A stretch of DNA of 7,692 nt from Chthoniobacter flavus (GCA_945863785.1 CAMBAQ010000089.1:1-7692), one strand, 5' to 3'; numbered from the stretch's first letter, positions 1 through 6,832 are shown. Notes: generated from the letters alone by a model not told the origin. Numbers and translations are program-made.

Positions 1-189
1 GGATGCCCGCGCATCCGCCGTGAGACGCCGAGTTTGCTGGAAGGCCGCATGGGAGCTGGCTACGGCGGATTCGACATCACCAGCACCGGCGACACAGATC
101 TCAGCTAACTTCTCGCCGGACCAAGGGTTGTGAACCGATTCACAGGTGGTGGTTTCCACCCAGCATCCATCCAGATAAAATGGCTTCAT
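1..189 (-). CDS. Aldehyde dehydrogenase family protein, N-terminal fragment (runs off left edge)
   Basis: Sixty-three codons read on the minus strand from an ATG at 189-187 and stay open to the window edge, so only the N-terminus is present. It begins MKPFYLDGCWVETTTCESVH and continues NPWSGEKLAEICVAGAGDVE. This matches the family opening: 'hydrophobic-DG-W', then 'NP.(S/T)GE.(I/L)AE', then a D(V/A)..AV...AF helix, seen here as DVESAVASSHAAF. ALDHs oxidise aldehydes to acids with NAD(P)+; the catalytic Cys and Glu lie beyond the window, so the substrate cannot be read. The ATG is 3 bases after the stop of the saccharopine dehydrogenase-like gene, so the two are almost certainly one operon. 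That pairing would suit a semialdehyde substrate such as aminoadipate semialdehyde, but this is inference. No clear Shine-Dalgarno sequence precedes it, so translational coupling is likely. Confidence 0.85.
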   Translation of the reverse strand, partial: MKPFYLDGCWVETTTCESVHNPWSGEKLAEICVAGAGDVESAVASSHAAFQQTRRLTADARAS

Positions 190-192
190 AAT

Positions 193-1419
193 TCAGATCC
201 GTTCGACTTCACGTTTTTCCACAAAGATAGGCAAGCCCTCTCGGGAAAAACTGTTCATGAGTTCCTCCGGATCGAGCGCCACCGGCATCATCACCCCACG
301 CTCGGGAATTTTTCCCGTTGCGAGGAGGCGCGCCGTAATGGCGGGCGGAATGCCGGTCTGCACCAACGTGAGCGAGTAGCCGTATTTTTCGTAAGTGTCG
401 CGGTGACTATCCATCGAGTAGACGAAATATTCCACGCGCTTGCGATCCTTCGTTCCACGCACTTCCGTACCCACGCAAGAATAGCCTTCGACCGTGGCTC
501 CAAGCTGGGCGGGCTTTGGCAAATGCGCACTTGCGACACGCACGGGCGACACCTCCACTCCGTCCACCTTCACTTTTTTCCATGTGTCGAGGTTCAGCAG
601 TTGCAAGGTTTTGGAAATATTCACCACTTTGTCCGGCACGCTGTATTTGAAGACGGAATAGCGAACGCCCTTATCCACAAACGGAGGGTAAATCCCAAGG
701 CTGACTCCCTCCTCGTGCGCGACGGCATAGGTTTTTTGCAATCCGATGGGATCGGGAAACCGCACCCACTCGACTTCGGTCTCGAGCGGCTTCCCGCTCA
801 CAACGCGACCATCGCTCACATAGTACGGTGGTGCGCCAAGCTCTTCGAAAAAGGTCTCAGGTGAAAAAAGAACGGCAAACCTGTAACCGCGCACCTCGGC
901 GTTATCGGCATCCAATACCCGAATACTTGAGGCCGTATCAAGGCGGTCCATCGCCCAACGCGCAAAGACATTCACAGCCCCAGGATCCATGCCCATGCAG
1001 AGGATTCCGGCCAGACCGCGATCTAGGAAGGGTTGGTTGAATCTTTCGATCTCGGCCTCGTAGGAATTTTTTCCCGGTTTTTTGACTCCCGGGGCGGAAT
1101 AAATATCCGCCGCCATATCAATGTAGTGTGATCCCGCCCGCAAGCAGGCCTCGAGCACGGCATAGTTCGTATTACAAACACAGGCATTACAAGTCACCGT
1201 GATCGCATGTTCCTTCATCAGGGCCGCAAGAGCGTCCACATCCATGGCATTCGCGTGCCCCACAATAACGCGACTCTTCGGCGTATGCGCGGCAAGCTGG
1301 TTGGCAAAAATCGGATCTAAATCTGCTAACACAATTTTATCGAAACAATCATAGCTATGAAGTTTCTGGCCAATGACCGAGCCGACACCGCCGATTCCGA
1401 TAACCATTGCGTTTGCCAT
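193..1419 (-). CDS. Saccharopine dehydrogenase-family NAD(P)-binding oxidoreductase (lysine-type or carboxynorspermidine synthase-like)
   Basis: This 408-aa protein, complete on the minus strand, starts with a Rossmann fold: VIGIGGVGSVIGQKL at residues 6-20 holds the GxGxxG nucleotide loop, followed by an acidic strand end (LADLD, 31-35). CMGMDPGAVNVFARWA (141-156) is the family's 'G.DPG..N' segment that opens the catalytic domain. Toward the end, CVGTEVRGTKDRKR and QTGIPPAITARLL resemble the conserved C-terminal blocks of saccharopine dehydrogenase/carboxynorspermidine synthase proteins. Length is normal for the single-domain form (about 380-420 aa). Such enzymes make or split a secondary amine between an amino acid or diamine and a semialdehyde, using NAD(P)H. 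Family membership is secure, but I cannot tell lysine/saccharopine metabolism from polyamine synthesis. The ALDH gene 3 bases downstream favours semialdehyde chemistry. Start is ATG at 1419-1417; a second ATG lies at codon 5. Neither has a Shine-Dalgarno sequence. Confidence 0.9.
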   Translation of the reverse strand: MANAMVIGIGGVGSVIGQKLHSYDCFDKIVLADLDPIFANQLAAHTPKSRVIVGHANAMDVDALAALMKEHAITVTCNACVCNTNYAVLEACLRAGSHYIDMAADIYSAPGVKKPGKNSYEAEIERFNQPFLDRGLAGILCMGMDPGAVNVFARWAMDRLDTASSIRVLDADNAEVRGYRFAVLFSPETFFEELGAPPYYVSDGRVVSGKPLETEVEWVRFPDPIGLQKTYAVAHEEGVSLGIYPPFVDKGVRYSVFKYSVPDKVVNISKTLQLLNLDTWKKVKVDGVEVSPVRVASAHLPKPAQLGATVEGYSCVGTEVRGTKDRKRVEYFVYSMDSHRDTYEKYGYSLTLVQTGIPPAITARLLATGKIPERGVMMPVALDPEELMNSFSREGLPIFVEKREVERI

Positions 1420-1528
1420 AAAATAAAGATTTTTGCAGCCCTTCCCCGCTCAGGAATAAGCTAGCCCATCCCAGACTCGCACGCAAGTGGCCCAATTTGC
1501 ACAAGCCCACTCCGACTCTAAAATGGCG

Positions 1529-2137
1529 TCAGTTTTTGCCGGTGACCGACTTGAGTTTTTCGAGTTTGGGAGCGATCACCGCACGGTTGTAGGGATGGTT
1601 CGGATTTCGCTCGTAGAAGTCTTGGTGATAAGCCTCAGCAGGGAAAAATTCGGCTCCTTCAATGACTTCGGTGACGATCGGAGACCGGAAACGTGACTGC
1701 GCTTGGGCGAGCGATTTTTTGGCTGTTTCAAGTTGCCCTGGGGTCTGCGCCACAATGATCGACCGGTATTGAGTGCCGCGGTCCGCTCCTTGCCGGTTGA
1801 GCGTCGTGGGATCGTGGGCATCCCAGAAGAGATCGATGATTTTCTCGTAAGAGATCACCGTTGGATCAAAGGCGATACGGACTACTTCAGCATGCCCGCT
1901 TGTTCCAGAACAAACCTCCTCGTAGGTGGGATTGGGTTTTTTGCCAGCGGTATATCCGCTAGTGACGGATTTAATGCCCAGTTGTCCTTGATAAACGGCC
2001 TCCACGCACCAAAAACAGCCCCCTCCCAGAACGGCGTAATCTTCATTCATGGATGCACCCAAACACAATTGCGCCGATATCGCCAGCAGGAGGAAGAACA
2101 TACAGGAGAATTTCGCCCAGCTGATTCCTAGATTCAT
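1529..2137 (-). CDS. msrA: Peptide methionine-(S)-sulfoxide reductase, exported
   Basis: MsrA reduces the S-epimer of methionine sulfoxide in proteins. The catalytic motif GCFWC is at residues 40-44 of the 202-aa form, with nucleophile Cys41. The rest of the signature follows: SGYTAG, the HAEVV block (82-86) with its conserved Glu, HDPTTLNRQGADRGTQYRS (108-126) and AEAYHQDF. The frame is open back to an ATG at 2233-2231, but I chose the ATG at 2137-2135. From there the protein begins with a lysine-bearing n-region, a hydrophobic stretch (FFLLLAISAQLCL) and an LGA-S signal-peptidase-like site near residues 27-29. The upstream start would bury this segment after 32 extra residues. Start choice is supported by a -10-like box 7 bases upstream. 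A cytoplasmic start at Met30 (MNEDYAVLGGG) is the alternative. The enzyme probably acts in the periplasm. There is no fused MsrB domain. It is divergent from the copper ATPase gene. Confidence 0.96.
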   Translation of the reverse strand: MNLGISWAKFSCMFFLLLAISAQLCLGASMNEDYAVLGGGCFWCVEAVYQGQLGIKSVTSGYTAGKKPNPTYEEVCSGTSGHAEVVRIAFDPTVISYEKIIDLFWDAHDPTTLNRQGADRGTQYRSIIVAQTPGQLETAKKSLAQAQSRFRSPIVTEVIEGAEFFPAEAYHQDFYERNPNHPYNRAVIAPKLEKLKSVTGKN

Positions 2138-2144
2138 GGCTTGA

Positions 2145-2172
2145 ATTTTACACTCGCAGAGGAATCCTGCAA
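2145..2172 (-). promoter_or_regulatory. Candidate sigma70-type promoter of msrA, almost leaderless
   Basis: On the minus strand TAAAAT (2150-2145) matches the -10 consensus at five of six positions. TTGCAG (2172-2167) is a poor -35 (three of six) at a 16-base spacing. The -10 ends 7 bases before the chosen ATG, so transcription would begin about one base before it, leaving no room for a ribosome binding site. A short dyad, AGGAATCCT (2160-2168), overlaps the -35. I did not recognise a CueR- or CsoR-type operator in the 134 bases between msrA and the copper ATPase. Prediction only. Confidence 0.35.
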
Positions 2173-2271
2173 GGGAGGGCGGTTTATTTCCTAAGTTGAT
2201 CTTCCGCGTAGAGCTGCGACGGATATTCTTCATGGCACTTTGATTCTCATGAAATCTTTTTTCCCAATCCG

Positions 2272-4461
2272 ATGAGTTGCGAGCCTGTCACCCCTCATTG
2301 TTGCGGTGGAGGAATGCCCTCCGCAGCGGTCAAACCGCCAGCATCAAAATATTTCTGCCCCATGTGTCCCGGCATCGAGAGCGACGCCCCCGGCGACTGC
2401 CCCCAATGCGGAATGGCGCTAGAGTTGAATCCGCGCTCGATTGGCAACGAAGAGGACAGCGACGTAGAGATTCAATCCATCACCCGCAGGTTGCTGCTGA
2501 GCGTTGTATTGACGATACCCGTTTTTGTTTTGGCGATGTCGCACATGATACCGGGATGGGGACACGGCGCATGGGTTTCTGGTGAAATCGCCCGATGGAT
2601 ACAGTTCCTGCTCTCCACGCCCGTCGTGCTTTGGGCGGGGTGGCCGTTTTTCCAGCGGGGCTGGCGTTCGCTGCGTCAGAGACGCTTGAACATGTTCACG
2701 CTTGTTTCCCTTGGTGTGGGAGCGGCTTATTTTTTCAGCGCAGCGGCCATGCTTTTTCCTCACTTTTTTCCAAAGGGAAGCGGACACCATGGGCCGCTCG
2801 ATCTTTATTTCGAAGCGGCAGCGGTCATAACCGTCTTAGTTCTATTAGGGCAGTATCTGGAACTTCGCGCCCGCCGCCAAACCGGCAGCGCCATTCGATC
2901 CCTGATTGCTCTGACACCTAAAACCGCCCGCCGAATCTCCATTAATGGCGAGGAGGAAGTCTCGATCGATCTCATTCGCGTTGGCGACCTTCTACGTATT
3001 CGCCCAGGTGAAAAAATCCCCGTGGACGGAAAGGTTACGGAGGGTCGGAGCGCGGTCAATGAGTCCATGCTCACTGGCGAGGCGGTTCCGGTCGAGAAAT
3101 CCGTAGGCGACAAGGTCACCGGCGGCACAATCAACGCAACTGGGGGACTCGTCATGCTGGCCGAACGTGTCGGCGCGGCGACCACTCTCTCGCGTATCGT
3201 CGAACTTGTTGCCGAGGCTCAGCAAACTCGAGCCCCCATTGAATCCCTCACCGACAAAGTTGTCTCTTGGTTTGTTCCAGCCGTAGTCACGATATCGCTA
3301 CTCACATTTTCTATTTGGCTCACATGGGGACCGGAACCCGCCCTGGCCTTGGCGCTCACCAATGCCGTCGCCGTTTTGATCATCGCCTGTCCGTGTGCCT
3401 TGGGTTTGGCTACCCCAATGTCGGTGATCGTCGGCGTGGGCCGCGGCGCGCTGAATGGCGTCTTGATCCGCCATGCAGGCGCAATCGAAAATCTCGCCAA
3501 ACTCAACCTTTTGGCGATCGACAAAACCGGCACTCTCACGGAGGGAAAACCAACCCTGACGGAGATCTTCGCACTTCCAGGGCACGATGAATCTTCACTC
3601 CTTCGCCTTGCCGCCTCGCTCGAGTCGGGCAGCGAACATCCGCTCGCGGCCGCGGTGATATCGGCGGCTACCGCGCGCGGGCTCACGGTTACTGCGCCCA
3701 GCGATTTTCAATCTCACACCGGCGCTGGAATCGAAGGCTTCATCGAAGGCCGTCGCATCCACATCGGCTCATCCGCTTTTTTCGAATCCATGGGCATCCA
3801 AGGCGTGACCGAACTTCGCGAGAAGGCCGAAACTTTTCAATCCCGTGGAGCCACCTTTCTTCTGATGGCGGTGGACGGATTCGCTGCGGGGGGATTGGCG
3901 GTATCCGACCGCATTAAAAAATCCACCCCTCAGGCATTGGAGGAATTACGCGCCCTCGGCGTGACGGTGGTGATGTTGACCGGTGATAGCGTACGAACAG
4001 CTGATTTTATCGCCAAGAGTCTAGGTATTGTCGATTTCCGAGCGGAGGTGACTCCCTCTGGTAAATTCGATGCGGTAAAATCCTACAAATCTCGCAACTG
4101 CGTGGTCGGAATGGCCGGCGATGGGATTAATGATGCACCCGCTTTAGCTGCGGCGGACATCGGCATCGCCATGGGAAATGGCACCGACATCGCCATGGAA
4201 AGTTCCGCCGTCACTCTCGTCAAAGGCGATCTTCGCGGCATCGTGCGAGCGATCAAACTTGGCCGCGCCATGATGCGAAACATTCGCCAGAACCTTCTCT
4301 TTGCATTTCTCTACAATGCACTCGGGATTCCCATTGCCGCTGGGATTCTTTATCCGTTTTTTGGGATTCTTCTTAGCCCCATGATCGCTGGAGCGGCGAT
4401 GAGTCTGAGCTCCGTCTCGGTCGTGGCCAACGCCCTCCGCCTTCGCCGCGTAAACATATAA
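2272..4461 (+). CDS. copA: Copper-translocating P1B-type ATPase with N-terminal heavy-metal-binding finger
   Basis: This 729-aa inner-membrane pump should export Cu(I), or possibly Ag(I), at the cost of ATP. Cytosolic P-type motifs are complete: TGEA (268-271), phosphorylated Asp417 in DKTGTLT, the nucleotide-binding HP pair (456-457) and GDGINDAP (616-623). Metal specificity comes from CPC (373-375) in TM6, YN (681-682) in TM7 and MSLSS (710-714, the MxxSS signature) in TM8, together diagnostic of the P1B-1 copper class. Eight hydrophobic segments are present, the first near 73-90. The N-terminus lacks the usual HMA (GMxCxxC) domain. It has a Cys-rich start (Cys3, His9, Cys10, Cys11) and a finger at 27-51, YFCPMC...CPQCGMALE, matching the heavy-metal-binding domain seen in many pumps and CusB-like proteins, with Cys32 where His is typical. 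ATG at 2272 is the natural start; no Shine-Dalgarno sequence is visible. It is divergent from msrA, and no copper regulator is in view. Confidence 0.95.
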   Translation: MSCEPVTPHCCGGGMPSAAVKPPASKYFCPMCPGIESDAPGDCPQCGMALELNPRSIGNEEDSDVEIQSITRRLLLSVVLTIPVFVLAMSHMIPGWGHGAWVSGEIARWIQFLLSTPVVLWAGWPFFQRGWRSLRQRRLNMFTLVSLGVGAAYFFSAAAMLFPHFFPKGSGHHGPLDLYFEAAAVITVLVLLGQYLELRARRQTGSAIRSLIALTPKTARRISINGEEEVSIDLIRVGDLLRIRPGEKIPVDGKVTEGRSAVNESMLTGEAVPVEKSVGDKVTGGTINATGGLVMLAERVGAATTLSRIVELVAEAQQTRAPIESLTDKVVSWFVPAVVTISLLTFSIWLTWGPEPALALALTNAVAVLIIACPCALGLATPMSVIVGVGRGALNGVLIRHAGAIENLAKLNLLAIDKTGTLTEGKPTLTEIFALPGHDESSLLRLAASLESGSEHPLAAAVISAATARGLTVTAPSDFQSHTGAGIEGFIEGRRIHIGSSAFFESMGIQGVTELREKAETFQSRGATFLLMAVDGFAAGGLAVSDRIKKSTPQALEELRALGVTVVMLTGDSVRTADFIAKSLGIVDFRAEVTPSGKFDAVKSYKSRNCVVGMAGDGINDAPALAAADIGIAMGNGTDIAMESSAVTLVKGDLRGIVRAIKLGRAMMRNIRQNLLFAFLYNALGIPIAAGILYPFFGILLSPMIAGAAMSLSSVSVVANALRLRRVNI

Positions 4462-4477
4462 TCCTCTTTCCATCAAC

Positions 4478-4495
4478 GTTTCTATTTTTAGAAAC
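4478..4495. repeat. Perfect 7-bp inverted repeat with TTTT loop, between copA and leuA
   Basis: GTTTCTA (4478-4484) and TAGAAAC (4489-4495) are exact reverse complements separated by TTTT. The hairpin starts 16 bases after the copA stop codon and ends directly against the -35-like TTGGCT of the candidate leuA promoter. No T-tract follows on either strand and the stem is AT-rich, so it is a weak intrinsic terminator at best. An operator for leuA is equally possible. Confidence 0.45.
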
Positions 4496-4524
4496 TTGGC
4501 TCGCAGGCACGCTGGTGCTAATTT
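4496..4524 (+). promoter_or_regulatory. Candidate promoter of leuA, almost leaderless
   Basis: TTGGCT (4496-4501, four of six to TTGACA) is followed after 17 bases by TAATTT (4519-4524, three of six to TATAAT), with TGC just ahead as an extended -10. The box ends 8 bases before the ATG at 4533, so the transcript would carry about 2 bases of leader. No leucine-rich leader peptide, attenuator or T-box structure fits in the 71 bases between copA and leuA. Prediction only. Confidence 0.3.
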
Positions 4525-4532
4525 TTCTACAG

Positions 4533-6194
4533 ATGCAAAATCCGCCCGTCACCAAATACCAACCCCTTCCCAAGGTTGATCTTCCGAGCCGTCAGTGGCC
4601 GGACCGGACCCTTTCCGCCGCTCCGATCTGGTGTAGCGTGGATTTGCGCGACGGCAATCAGGCGCTCGCTCAGCCGATGAGCGTGGAGGAAAAAATCGAA
4701 TACTTCGACATGCTTGTCGGTATCGGATTCAAAGAAATCGAAATCGGTTTTCCTTCGGCCTCTCAGATCGAATTTGATTTTTGCCGTCGTCTCATCGAGG
4801 AGAACCGGATCCCAGACGATGTCTCGATTCAAATCCTCTGCCAATGCCGCGAGGATCTCATCCTTCGCTCGTTGGAAGCCCTGACAGGCGCGAAGAACAT
4901 CATTTTCCATCTCTACAACTCGACTTCACCGCGTCAGAGGGAATACGTCTTCCAAGCGAGTCGGTCGGATATCATTCACATCGCGACGCATGCCGTCACC
5001 TTTCTCAAAAAAGCGATGCAACCGCTCTTGGTTGGCGGATCTCGTATCCGCTTGGAATATTCGCCCGAGAGCTTTACGAGTACAGAACTCGAATTCGCCC
5101 TCGAGATTTGTGAAGCGGTGACCGATGCTTGGCAGCCAACGCCGGATAATAAAATCATCCTCAATCTCCCGGCCACTGTCGAATACGCAACGCCGAATAT
5201 CCATGCCGACCAAATCGAGTGGATGTCCACCCACCTCACGCGCCGCACACTGACGACCCTTTCGCTACACACTCACAACGACCGAGGCACCGGAACTGCC
5301 GCAACAGAACTCGGTCTTCTCGCGGGAGCCGATCGCGTGGAGGGAACTCTCTTCGGCGTTGGAGAAAGGACTGGCAACCTCGATATCGTCACCGTCGCTC
5401 TGAATCTCTACACCCACGGCATTCATCCTGGGCTCGATCTCAGCCGCATCAACGCTATCCGCGAAGTTTACGAGCGTTGCACCCGCATGGAGGTTCATCC
5501 ACGACATCCCTACGCCGGCGACCTTGCATTCACGGCTTTCAGCGGCTCGCACCAAGATGCCATTAAAAAATCATGGGAATACCAGAGCGCACAAAAACCT
5601 TGGGATGTCCTTTATATCCCGATCGACCCCGCGGACATCGGCCGCAGCTACAAGGCCATCATCCGCATCAATTCTCAATCCGGCAAGGGCGGTGTCGCCT
5701 ATGTTTTGGAAAAAGAATTCGGCTACCAGCTGCCAAAGCTTCTTCAAAAGGAACTCGGCCGCCTCGTCAATGACCTCTCTGATCAAAAAGGCACGGAACT
5801 CACAGCTCAAGATGTTCACGAGCTTTTCTTAGAGTCCTTTCTCATCCGCGACGGCAACGTTGCCTTGGAAGCCTTCCGCGCGATCGATCGCAGCGACTTG
5901 ATCACTTGCGAAGCCGACCTTCGCCTTCAAGGATCGCCAGTTACCATCCGAGGTTCTGGAAACGGCCCGATCGACGCCTTTGTCCAAGCGCTCGCAGGCA
6001 CAAGCTTACCTGCGATCGAGATTCTAAATTACTCCGAGCATTCGCTGGGGGCTGGGGCCGGAGCGCGTGCGATCAGCTATATCCAAATCAAAGTTCCTAC
6101 TGGCCGGACCTTTTACGGTGTCGGCAGTGATACGAACATCGAGCTCGCTTCGATCCATGCGATCGTCAGTGCCCTCAACCGTGCTATCGCTTAG
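4533..6194 (+). CDS. leuA: 2-isopropylmalate synthase, long (yeast/actinobacterial-type) form
   Basis: LeuA condenses acetyl-CoA with 2-oxoisovalerate to 2-isopropylmalate, the first committed step of leucine synthesis. The 553-aa protein opens with KYQPLP...WPDRTLSAAPIWCSVDL, typical of the long subclass. The TIM barrel carries LRDGNQA (38-44, catalytic Arg39 and metal ligand Asp40), KEIEIGFPSAS (67-77), HLYNSTSPRQR (126-136), the metal-binding HTHND (246-250) and FGVGERTGN (274-282). A linker with SGKGG (383-387) leads to a C-terminal regulatory domain from about 440, with GSGNGPIDAF (474-483) and LGAGAGARA, where leucine normally binds for feedback inhibition. The frame extends to a GTG at 4515, but ATG at 4533 gives the normal N-terminus. 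A candidate promoter precedes it. A Gre-like gene follows after 51 bases; no other leu genes are in view. Confidence 0.97.
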   Translation: MQNPPVTKYQPLPKVDLPSRQWPDRTLSAAPIWCSVDLRDGNQALAQPMSVEEKIEYFDMLVGIGFKEIEIGFPSASQIEFDFCRRLIEENRIPDDVSIQILCQCREDLILRSLEALTGAKNIIFHLYNSTSPRQREYVFQASRSDIIHIATHAVTFLKKAMQPLLVGGSRIRLEYSPESFTSTELEFALEICEAVTDAWQPTPDNKIILNLPATVEYATPNIHADQIEWMSTHLTRRTLTTLSLHTHNDRGTGTAATELGLLAGADRVEGTLFGVGERTGNLDIVTVALNLYTHGIHPGLDLSRINAIREVYERCTRMEVHPRHPYAGDLAFTAFSGSHQDAIKKSWEYQSAQKPWDVLYIPIDPADIGRSYKAIIRINSQSGKGGVAYVLEKEFGYQLPKLLQKELGRLVNDLSDQKGTELTAQDVHELFLESFLIRDGNVALEAFRAIDRSDLITCEADLRLQGSPVTIRGSGNGPIDAFVQALAGTSLPAIEILNYSEHSLGAGAGARAISYIQIKVPTGRTFYGVGSDTNIELASIHAIVSALNRAIA

Positions 6195-6211
6195 GAAAAA
6201 CGGACTTTTCC
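6194..6211. repeat. Small inverted repeat just after leuA
   Basis: GGAAAA (6194-6199) and TTTTCC (6206-6211) pair exactly around a 6-base loop, starting on the last base of the leuA stop codon. There is no T-tract, so I do not call it a terminator. It may only protect a 3' end or may be chance. Confidence 0.25.
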
Positions 6212-6245
6212 ACCGCTTAGATTCGGCCGCCGGATGACCGCGCCC

Positions 6246-6707
6246 ATGAATAAATCGGAAATCCTTGATGCAGTCCTGCGATCCCTGCGTGCAGATTTTG
6301 AAAACCGTCTGCGTGTTTCGAAGAAAACCCGCGAGCAGGGCAACAACTCGGAAAGCCGCGCCGAAGGAAAATATGACACCCTTTCCATCGAGGAAAATTA
6401 CCTCGCCGACGGCCTTGCGAAACAAGCGGAATCGGCTTCGCAAGCGATCACTTTGATCGAAAAAATGCAGCTCCATGCTTTTGCTGACAACGATCCGATT
6501 GATTTAGGGGCGCTAATAGAAATCCAGTTCGCACATGCGACCGAGTGGTTTTTTCTAGCGCCAGTTGCTGGGGGAACGGAGGTCACCTACGCGGGAACCC
6601 CTGTGACCGTTGTCACGCCTGAATCGCCTGTGGGCAAGCAGTTGCTTGGCTCCCATGCCGGCGGGAAAATCAAATCGCCCGCCGCTCAGATCCTCCGGGT
6701 CGTGTAA
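6246..6707 (+). CDS. GreA/GreB-like transcription factor, small atypical form
   Basis: The protein is 153 aa. Its C-terminal half (about 84-153) looks like the FKBP-like domain of GreA/GreB: a stretch ending in WFFLAP, then VVTPESPVGKQLLGSHAGGK (122-141), which parallels the Gre pattern 'I...SPLG.ALLGK..GD'. The N-terminal half is charged and helical, with SRAEGKYDTLSIEENYLADG (37-56). That block recalls a subfamily, annotated as GreAB-like in proteobacteria, with a KYDT..LE..YLA segment in place of the classical GreA N-terminus. Classical Gre factors reach the RNA polymerase active site through a coiled coil with acidic tip residues and promote cleavage of backtracked RNA; whether this one does is unproven. 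ATG at 6246 (MNKSEILDAV) fits the family better than the in-frame ATG at 6234 (adds MTAP). It lies 51 bases after leuA and before a terminator, so it is probably co-transcribed with leuA. Confidence 0.8.
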   Translation: MNKSEILDAVLRSLRADFENRLRVSKKTREQGNNSESRAEGKYDTLSIEENYLADGLAKQAESASQAITLIEKMQLHAFADNDPIDLGALIEIQFAHATEWFFLAPVAGGTEVTYAGTPVTVVTPESPVGKQLLGSHAGGKIKSPAAQILRVV

Positions 6708-6797
6708 ACCCGAATTCAGAAGAGGGGCTGCCTGCATAGACGCGAGGTTTTTAATCCTCAGCTTTCACCGCTTTCCGCATTGCACCCTCTGAACAGC

Positions 6798-6832
6798 CCT
6801 TAAACCTGAGCCTCAGTTTAAGGCCGTTTTTT
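6798..6832 (+). terminator. Rho-independent terminator after the Gre-like gene
   Basis: CCTTAAAC (6798-6805) pairs perfectly with GTTTAAGG (6816-6823). Two further pairs across a bulged C extend the stem, leaving a 5-base loop. CCG and then six T's (6827-6832) follow. It sits 90 bases past the stop of the Gre-like gene and likely ends the leuA transcript. On the opposite strand no T-run follows, so it works in one direction. Confidence 0.75.

Noticed and set aside
130..864. Long plus-strand open frame (244 codons) opposite the saccharopine dehydrogenase-like gene
   Set aside because: It is the antisense of a well-supported gene, is rich in His/Arg typical of shadow frames, and matches no family I know.
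2138..2233. N-terminal extension of MsrA to an ATG at 2233
   Set aside because: It would put 32 basic, unstructured residues before a clear signal peptide; the ATG at 2137 gives a normal exported MsrA and has a -10-like box in place.
2419..3686. Minus-strand and alternative-frame ORFs within copA
   Set aside because: They are shadows of a gene with all P-type ATPase motifs intact, and none shows a recognisable domain or start signal.
4515..4532. GTG start for leuA six codons upstream
   Set aside because: It adds only VLIFLQ, overlaps the promoter-like box and has no ribosome binding site; the ATG at 4533 gives the usual long-form N-terminus.
5219..5566. Arg/His/Ser-rich plus-strand ORF inside leuA
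   Set aside because: It is an out-of-frame reading of GC-rich coding DNA with biased composition and no initiation signal.
6744..6759. GAGG...CCTC small hairpin after the Gre-like gene
   Set aside because: Only four firm base pairs and no T-tract; the stronger terminator lies 40 bases further on.
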